DNA of 25,421 nt from Intoshia linei. Taxonomy: Eukaryota > Orthonectida > Rhopaluridae. The position numbers and the translations under genes are program-made. Below, in pieces: positions 20,201 to 25,421 of the stretch. The notes beneath the pieces were generated by a model, which saw only the letters and a program-made list of their open reading frames with translations, did not search any database and was not told where the DNA came from. Where the stretch lies: positions 1 through 25,421 of the forward strand of contig LWCA01000503.1 of the NCBI GenBank assembly GCA_001642005.1, given 5' to 3'. Numbering within the stretch: position 1 is the stretch's first letter; each line of letters starts with the position of its first letter.

Positions 20201-22185
20201 TTAATAAACAACTGCATCGTTACTAAATGACAATCATCATCTTTTTTAATATATTTTGTAGGTAGTTTATCATAGTCAAACCAAGAAGCCTGATTGTCCT
20301 TTAAATTGGTTTTTATGTTTCTGATTAGTTTATAATTTATAAAAGGAATTTGTGTTTTATAATTGTTTAAATAATCTATAGCGGATTGATAAGTTTCCAC
20401 TTTTCCCATGAAAATTCCATTCATCAACATGTTGTAAAATTTATAAATTTTTGATTTAATTTGTTGAGAAAATTCTTTAGGCTGAATATTTATAAAATTT
20501 TTAAATTTTTCTCCGTTAACAAAAACATTTGAAACATTTTCGTCGTGAGAATAAATTTTTTTAATGAAATTGTATTGATTGTGTAATTTTTTGTAATTAG
20601 ATTCATCAATCTTGTTAGATTCTTTAAAAATAACATCAAGGTCAGCGATATTCATGTATTTTGAAGAAATGTTTAAAGCGTCCTCTTTCGCCAAATTACT
20701 ATCCAACAAAGCCAACAATTCAATCAAAAAATTTAAAGGTTTCAATGGATCACGGTGCCGTTCGTTGGTAAATATTTTATGAAAAACTTTCATAATGAAA
20801 CATTGATTGTCATCACCAATGTCGTATTTAAAAACTATTCCATATCTTGCCGGATCATTGGACGAAATTAAAAAATGTACCACTTGTAAAATTTCGTTCA
20901 TATTAGATAGATCTACAATAAAAACAAAATTGATTAAATTTTTTCGTATAGGCACCAATTGATTAAAAAAAAAAGCATTTTTCAGTGCATGCAAAGAATC
21001 GGGCCAAGAGGCATATTTATAATCCCTTTCAATGTCATTGAAGTAATAAACATCATCTTGAGGTATATCTAAAATGAAATTTTCTAATCCAAAATTATAA
21101 TAACCCTTAATCAAGGTATTTGGAGCATTAACACGGTTTGTAGCTGCGAAAATGGAATCAACATTTTTCATTTCAGAAACCAACAAATCAAACATTTTAA
21201 ACAAATCAAATTTATCTAAATTAACATCCAATCCATTGATAAACAATTTTGAGTGTCCACTGGGTATAAAATATTCATCTTCAAAATAATTTTGAATGTT
21301 ACTATAATCGGTCATGTACTCTCTAGAAATTGAAATATTAGTCAAAAATTGAGTCGACAATAAAAAATTTTGAGATAAACTGGTACTTCTGTTTATGGCC
21401 GCATCAAAATCTTTGGATTCCAAAAGGTATTTGCTCGCTTGTATACCCAACTTTTTAATCAATAATTCATCAACCTTTTCAATTTCTTCCGGTTTGGGTA
21501 ATTCACCTTCAAAATCATCATCAAATTTCAAAGATTCCCATTTTTTTGAATCAAAATCATCTGAAATTTTGATATTCTCACTATCAAAAGATTTGTATTC
21601 CGTGTTTTTTACAGAAATTTCCACTCCATACCCTGGTAGAGAGATTACATTGTCAGTATCATCCAATTCAATATTATAATTCTGGTAAACTATTAAATCA
21701 CCGTACTTATCCAATATATCAATCAATGTCTTAATTGATTTTGAATATAATGATGTGCATAAAACAATATCATCGTTTAAACTTTCATTGAAAACGTGCA
21801 AAAAGTTTTCAACGTCGCAGGTTATAAAGTCTCCATATTTTATTATATATTCACAATCTTCATTTAATGATTTACAACTAATTTGATGACCGGCTACAGC
21901 TGGAGAATATTTTCGCAGAGCAATTGCGCTGAATAACACTTTATATTCAAATTCATTTAAAAATTCCTGTGCACATTTCGTATCTAAGTTTTTTAACTTT
22001 TCCAAAGGTTGGTTAGATAAACATTTTATATAATCCCATAAAATTACGCTATGATACTCTTTAAAATGTTCTATTGTTTCGGCAAGTTCATTTGTGGAAT
22101 TCCAATTTGGGTGCAGTTCTATGTGAGCAAATTTAGAAACTAAAGTCGACACTAAATAAATCAAAAAAAAACTGATATTTAACAT
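14275..22185 (-). CDS. UGGT: UDP-glucose:glycoprotein glucosyltransferase (UGGT)
   Basis: The ER folding sensor that re-glucosylates the N-glycans of misfolded glycoproteins so they re-enter the calnexin cycle. Eight exons on the minus strand, 22185-18473, 17285-17213, 16864-16761, 15432-15376, 15336-15222, 14707-14591, 14538-14382 and 14294-14275, join in phase into 1451 aa (human UGGT1 is about 1550). The N terminus is a signal peptide ([16 protein letters not shown]). The long first exon covers the thioredoxin-like and beta-sandwich sensor, which is poorly conserved. GT24 starts near residue 1156 ([20 protein letters not shown]). It continues through the DAD metal motif (1259-1261), [35 protein letters not shown] and [11 protein letters not shown]. 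The 20-nt last exon ends the protein in KNEL, a KDEL-like ER-retention signal. The GT24 core is intact, so activity is likely. Most introns carry repeats. Confidence 0.93.
14804..15019 (+). repeat. Dispersed direct repeat, copy 2 (in a UGGT intron)
   Basis: A diverged second copy of 12059-12265 in the same orientation, inside the UGGT intron between the exons at 15222 and 14707 and antisense to UGGT. It keeps CACTTTAAAGTAAAAAGTAA, ATGATGGTTCCACCTGA, GTTAGATTTTCAACATGAAT and AATAAAAATGTCACTCGGCA. It has a small insertion near 14882. Confidence 0.75.
15660..15960. mobile_element. Inverted-arm element with TGTCAG motifs every 20 bp
   Basis: TCAG occurs at 15681, 15701, 15721 and 15741, exactly 20 bp apart, usually as TGTCAGTA. 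After an AT-rich centre the motif appears inverted as CTGACA/CTGAT at 15778, 15831, 15875, 15896, 15916 and 15937, the last four spaced 20-21 bp. The two arms thus form a foldback structure of short phased repeats, similar to subterminal transposase-binding arrays of DNA transposons (inference). No transposase frame is inside. It lies in the 1.3-kb UGGT intron 15433-16760. Confidence 0.65.
16070..16440. mobile_element. Probable hAT-type non-autonomous element
   Basis: The left end CAGTGCTTCTCAACCGGTGC (16070) has the CAGTG-TTCTCAA form known from hAT elements. A decayed partner, AAAAAAAGGTTTAGAAAG, is at about 16421-16438. The sequence GTGCGCCC occurs near both ends. The right terminus is too decayed to show a target duplication. 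A second element is nested inside. Confidence 0.45.
16121..16278. mobile_element. 158-bp pogo/Tigger-like MITE nested in the hAT-type element
   Basis: The left end CAGTAATATCTCGCTTAAC (16121) is mirrored by GTTATAGTGAGGTATTACTG (ending 16278), so both ends start CAGTAATA(T/C)CTC. An inner pair, TTAACGAACAAGATCTCGG and GAACGAATTGGTTCGTTA, adds secondary structure. These ends match the pogo/Tigger type in my memory. A TA follows the right end but the left flank reads AA, so the target duplication is incomplete. Confidence 0.6.
17286..18472. other. First UGGT intron (1187 bp)
   Basis: A GT-AG intron with the phase split inside a glycine codon of the conserved WGYKILFLD sequence. It contains one unexplained minus-strand ORF (17622-17880) and otherwise AT-rich sequence. 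Confidence 0.7.
17622..17880 (-). CDS. Unassigned 86-codon ORF inside a UGGT intron
   Basis: An open frame from about 17880 to a stop at 17622 reads through [37 protein letters not shown] and [20 protein letters not shown]. Its composition is more protein-like than the random ORFs around it, but I recognise no domain. It has an ATG only at the codon ending at 17819. It could be a relic of an inserted gene, an alternative exon of UGGT, or chance. Confidence 0.25.
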
Positions 22186-22528
22186 TGAAATAAATTAATA
22201 TTTATTTTAAATGTACATGTATTTGGGGTTGTCGTGAAAAATTTTCAACATACAGATTTAGTGATAATTCAGGTCAATTTAGAAATAATCTTATAATAAT
22301 AAGCTTAATTAACTCACCGGTTATTTATAACTAATTTACTTATTACGACATTTTGACGCATTAATGCATCATTTCTATTTTATGCATTGAGATTAAATGA
22401 CGCATTTTTGAGTCAAACGCTTTAACACGTATTATTCATTAAACATCAGTTCATATTGACACTTATTTTATATAATTAGATTGTATATTGCAAATTGAAT
22501 CGATTTTTTTAATTGGAATATAAATACA
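22186..22528. other. UGGT upstream region
   Basis: The 343 bp between the UGGT start codon and the piggyBac relic must hold at least part of the UGGT promoter. It contains no gene. The nonamer TGACGCATT occurs twice, at 22354-22362 and 22398-22406, 44 bp apart, and the palindrome GCATTAATGC covers 22358-22367. Confidence 0.5.
22354..22406. promoter_or_regulatory. Paired TGACGCATT motifs upstream of UGGT
   Basis: Two identical TGACGCATT sequences stand about 170-220 bp before the UGGT start codon. TGACG is the half-site bound by bZIP factors of the CREB/ATF/XBP1 kind, and UGGT is an ER chaperone-system gene. A role in stress control is therefore possible, but two short matches in AT-rich DNA are weak evidence. 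Confidence 0.25.
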
Positions 22529-23362
22529 CCTTGTGACGTTAAGTTAATTACGTTCGAAGGGATTCCTATAACCAGTGATGATATAAAACAAAAACTGAGA
22601 TCTCGAAATTTATTCGATATTTTCAAAATTATGTTTTATCAATTGTTTGATCGAATCTCAGAGGAAACCAACATATATGCTGAATCTTTCCATGATGACA
22701 CATGGAAAGAAACTAATTGTAAAGAAATGTTGCTTTATATAGCTATTGTTATATTAATGTCTCAAGTTAGAGAATCACAATTAAGACATTATTAATCCAA
22801 ACGTGAAGTATTAGGAACACCTATTTTCAGTAAAATAATGTCATTTAACAAATTTATTATTTTATCAAAATATCAACATTTTCATTTCGATCTCAAAGAC
22901 GACACTGACAAATTAAAAAAAATCAGACCAATTCTAAGATATTCAAAAGATAAATTCATGTCTATTAATAAACCTGTAAAATATGTAGCGATTGATGAAA
23001 GCATTATGAAATGTAGGGCTCAATTAGGATACATCCAATTAAACCCAATGAAAAGAGCAAGATTTGGTACAAAATTCTACAAATTATGTGAGTCGAAAAC
23101 TGGATACTGTTACACTTTTAAAATATACACAGGATATGAAGAAAATACAGATAAAGATTATGTTATTAGCATGGATAACTTTTATTCTTCATCTAAATTA
23201 TATAAACAATTTTTAATGCAAAATACTTACGCATTTGGAACGTTAAGAGAAAATAGAAAGAATATTCCAGATCATAGAAAGTCTATAGTTTTAAAAATTC
23301 CAGTTTTACGAACACTAAAAGGAAAAATTCCCGTTTTAACAACCCTAAAAGGAAAATTCTAG
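22529..23362 (+). pseudogene. piggyBac transposase pseudogene
   Basis: A cut-and-paste transposase relic. The frame runs from about 22529 through LITFEGIPITSDD, FDRISEETN and ESQLRHY to an in-frame TAA at 22795, then continues in the same frame as SKREVLGTPIFSKIMS. The DDE core is recognisable: D in VKYVAIDESIMKCRAQLGY, then RARFGTKFYKLCESKTGYCY, FKIYTGY, and the second D in SMDNFYSSSKLY. Between YTGY and SMDNFY about 30-35 residues normally found in piggyBac proteins are missing, and the C terminus is replaced by a minisatellite-encoded repeat. The stop plus deletion make it inactive. Confidence 0.88.
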
Positions 23363-23400
23363 TTTTACCAACCTTTAAGGGAAAAATTCGGTTTTACAGA
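23295..23400 (+). repeat. 30-bp minisatellite at the end of the piggyBac relic
   Basis: AAATTC recurs at 23295, 23325, 23354 and 23384. Each unit of 29-30 bp reads like AAATTCCAGTTTTACGAACA followed by CTAAAAGGAA, giving about 3.5 units with increasing divergence. In the piggyBac frame the first two units encode KIPVLRTLKG and KIPVLTTLKG. Confidence 0.85.
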
Positions 23401-23484
23401 ATTGCGGAGTATCCCATAAAAACTCAATATCACAAACAAAACAAAAGGAACTTCTCAAATAGAAAGATTACGATAAACAAGTTA

Positions 23485-23540
23485 TTTGTCAGTAGAAATA
23501 TTGAATTTTCAGTTGATATAATGGATTGTCAGTATTTAAA
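23485..23540 (+). repeat. Second copy of the 20-bp-periodic TGTCAG arm
   Basis: TCAG at 23489, 23509 and 23529 keeps exact 20-bp spacing. The surrounding 54 bp match 15697-15750 with few changes, including TCAGTTGATATAAT. Only one arm is present here, so this is a partial copy. Confidence 0.75.
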
Positions 23541-23649
23541 TTGAAACTGATTAAAAATGCATTTGTAAAATATATGACAATACTCTACTATTGCCATAAT
23601 TACATTCTATTTGTTCTCATAAAAAAATATTCTCTGGTGTGAACAGCAT

Positions 23650-23760
23650 AGAATCATAAACATTATCATAAATAGAAACTTTAAAAAAATAATTTTCATA
23701 ATCAAAACCTCACATTTTTTTTATAACTGAAAACAGCACTAGTTTATATATATTTAATTG
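23650..23760 (+). repeat. Dispersed AT-rich repeat, copy 2
   Basis: This is the partner of 11160-11280. AATCATAAACATTATCATAA is followed by an A-rich tract and TGAAAACAGCACTA in the same order and orientation. Family unknown. Confidence 0.4.
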
Positions 23761-23878
23761 AACTTAGTTTTATGGTGGAACTTATTTTAAATAAAGCATG
23801 TAAAAAATTTGAACGGACACGGGTTTGTATATGCAATGTATTTGTTTCGCAGCTGTAAACGTTACAAAATACACAAAT

Positions 23879-25290
23879 TTAGTTAATTTTTTTAATTTTA
23901 TTGATATTTACAACAAGTGTGGAATGATCTGAGTCACATTCAATGACGTAATTGTTACATTTTTTTTGAACAACGGTAAATATTTCATCAGAGAATGGGA
24001 AGTCGAAAGGTCTTTTACTGGTCTTCACATTGGTGTCGAAATCATGTTTGACTCGGACTTTATCACCTATAATAAAATATATTGATTGAGACATGGTTTC
24101 ATACCGATATCTAGATTTTTCACGTTTGCATTATTATCACTGACCATTTTATTATATAGCTTGTGGATTCACCGTTGTGATCTTCAACATCAGCCTTATG
24201 ACTAAAAATCGAGGTAAAAATTAAAATTATGTATATATTATAATAATATTTACGTATTAAAACCAGGACAATTGTGGAATATTGAAAATGGTGTTTTATT
24301 CGTAGCTCTATGCACTGTTGTGTTGTATTTTCGAACAACTGCATCTATTACGTTTATCCATCTTTTATCACCGTCCAACGTTTTACCAATCCACCTCTTT
24401 AAGGTTTATTGGCACTACATTTAATAAAATATAAATGACATCAAAACAAACCGTTCTACTTGTCCTTGTGACTAAGGTGTCTAGGCCTACCATGAACGAT
24501 ACTAACTAACATTTTGTCACATAAGCCTTCTAGTTCACTATTTTTAAACTCTCGACCATTGTCTGTATGCAAAATTTCTGGCGAACCATATCTATTAAAG
24601 ATTTTTTAATGAAATTTAGATCGCATTTTAATTGCACTTTTTTCCTTTAATTTAGCTACCCACATATATTTCGAATAACAGTCAATGATATTCAAAATAT
24701 ATTTGTAGCCCTTATTTACATCTTGATATTCTAGAAGATTATGCCGTCAGCCATGTATCGTTCACGTACTTTAAGTGTAATTATGGGAGTATAGGCGTTA
24801 CAGTTGTTAATCCGAATCATTTTTGACATACTTGACATTCAGAAACTATTTTGGCTATTTCATTTTGTTTAATATTGAAAAATCGTAGTGTCTTATCACC
24901 AAAATTTATCACCAGTGGCCATCTATGTGTATTTTTAATACATTTTTTTTTCATCAACTTCATCATCACTAAAAACTTTTAGCTTTGAATCTCCTTTAAT
25001 TAGAACATTTAATATATACGGCATAAATAACTTAAAAACCTCTCAAAAAAAACAATTCACCATCTTTAACTGTAAAGTTTATAGCCTTCATCTTGATTTT
25101 GTATTTTTCTTGTTTACTCAAAGTAATTAGATCTTCTCCTTGCAGAATATTAATTACATTCATTTTATCTTGCACAGTTTTAAAAATAAAATTTTTAACC
25201 ATGATGGACAAGAATGTGAGTTTTGCTGGTACCCGCATGGGCTTGTTGGTTTTTCTTACCAGCATTAAAAAAAATAGTACCAGCACAATT
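23879..25290 (-). pseudogene. Decayed retroviral-type integrase
   Basis: Read leftward from 25290, the relic shows an N-terminal piece (MNVINILQGEDLITLSKQEK to GELFFLRGF). A zinc-binding remnant with CQVCQK follows near 24830. Next come the catalytic-core pieces NIIDCYSKYMWVAKLKEK (first D) and GSPEILHTDNGREFKNSELE (second D), then a frameshift before the glutamate region. RWINVIDAVVRKYNTTVHRA and TPFSIFHNCPG follow. It ends with a beta-rich C-terminal domain, IGDKVRVKHDFD to a stop at 23879. The order of H2C2-type region, DDE core and C-terminal domain is that of Ty3/gypsy or Ginger-type integrases. Several stops and shifts show it is dead. No long terminal repeat is visible in the window, so the parent element class is open. 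Confidence 0.8.
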
Positions 25291-25421
25291 ATTTATAATC
25301 GAAATTTTAGATTAATAATTTGTAGTGTTATTTCTATTTCCAATAAGATAAAAATAATAAAAGAAGGTTAAAGTTAAATGATTAATACAGTACATATAAA
25401 TGTATATATTATGGTAGTGTC

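Noticed and set aside
21395-21679. Serine-rich 94-aa plus-strand ORF
   Set aside because: It is the antisense shadow of the acidic part of the UGGT exon.
25093-25371. 92-aa plus-strand ORF
   Set aside because: It lies opposite the integrase N-terminal remnant and has no recognisable feature.

Overview
This is an AT-rich eukaryotic nuclear window. It has spliced genes, GT-AG introns that are often only 35-48 nt long, abundant small inverted-repeat elements and several decayed transposases. The gene content (KDM6/UTX-like, CNOT7-like, DENND11-like, UGGT) and base composition fit an insect. A sap-feeding hemipteran such as an aphid is my best guess, but that is inference, not proof. The useful part of the annotation had to be rebuilt exon by exon from splice sites, reading phase and remembered family alignments, because most exons are too short to stand out as long ORFs.

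Layout. (1) 1-700: decayed transposase-like coding sequence on the minus strand, present as two ~180 bp copies separated by a single N. (2) 951-3544 (+): a 13-exon gene for a KDM6/UTX-like JmjC protein that has lost its iron ligands but keeps its zinc-binding cysteines. (3) 3598-5768 (-): a complete five-exon CNOT7/CAF1 deadenylase, converging tail-to-tail with the KDM6-like gene. (4) 6190-10803 (-): a multi-exon DENND11/LCHN-like gene. Its introns host a TTAA-flanked piggyBac-type element and a 397 bp inverted-repeat element carrying a broken piece of a TRM7/FTSJ1-type tRNA methyltransferase. (5) 12449-13927 (+): an unrecognised five-exon type I membrane glycoprotein gene with a 23-nt microexon. 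(6) 14275-22185 (-): a complete UDP-glucose:glycoprotein glucosyltransferase (UGGT) of about 1451 aa. It has one 3.7 kb exon for the folding sensor, six short-to-moderate exons for the GT24 catalytic domain, and a 20-nt last exon that supplies a KNEL-type ER-retention end. (7) 22529-25290: a piggyBac transposase pseudogene ending in a 30-bp minisatellite, then a decayed retroviral-type integrase on the minus strand.

The genes do not form an obvious pathway. CNOT7 acts in mRNA deadenylation, UGGT in ER glycoprotein quality control, and DENND11 is a DENN-family trafficking/Rab-regulator candidate. The KDM6-like protein is probably a pseudoenzyme in chromatin. The orphan membrane protein carries six N-glycosylation sequons and lies tail-to-tail with UGGT, but I see no evidence of a functional link. 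The most notable observations are the KDM6-like pseudoenzyme, the gene-fragment-carrying inverted-repeat element, the orphan microexon membrane protein, and an element with TGTCAG motifs repeated every 20 bp.
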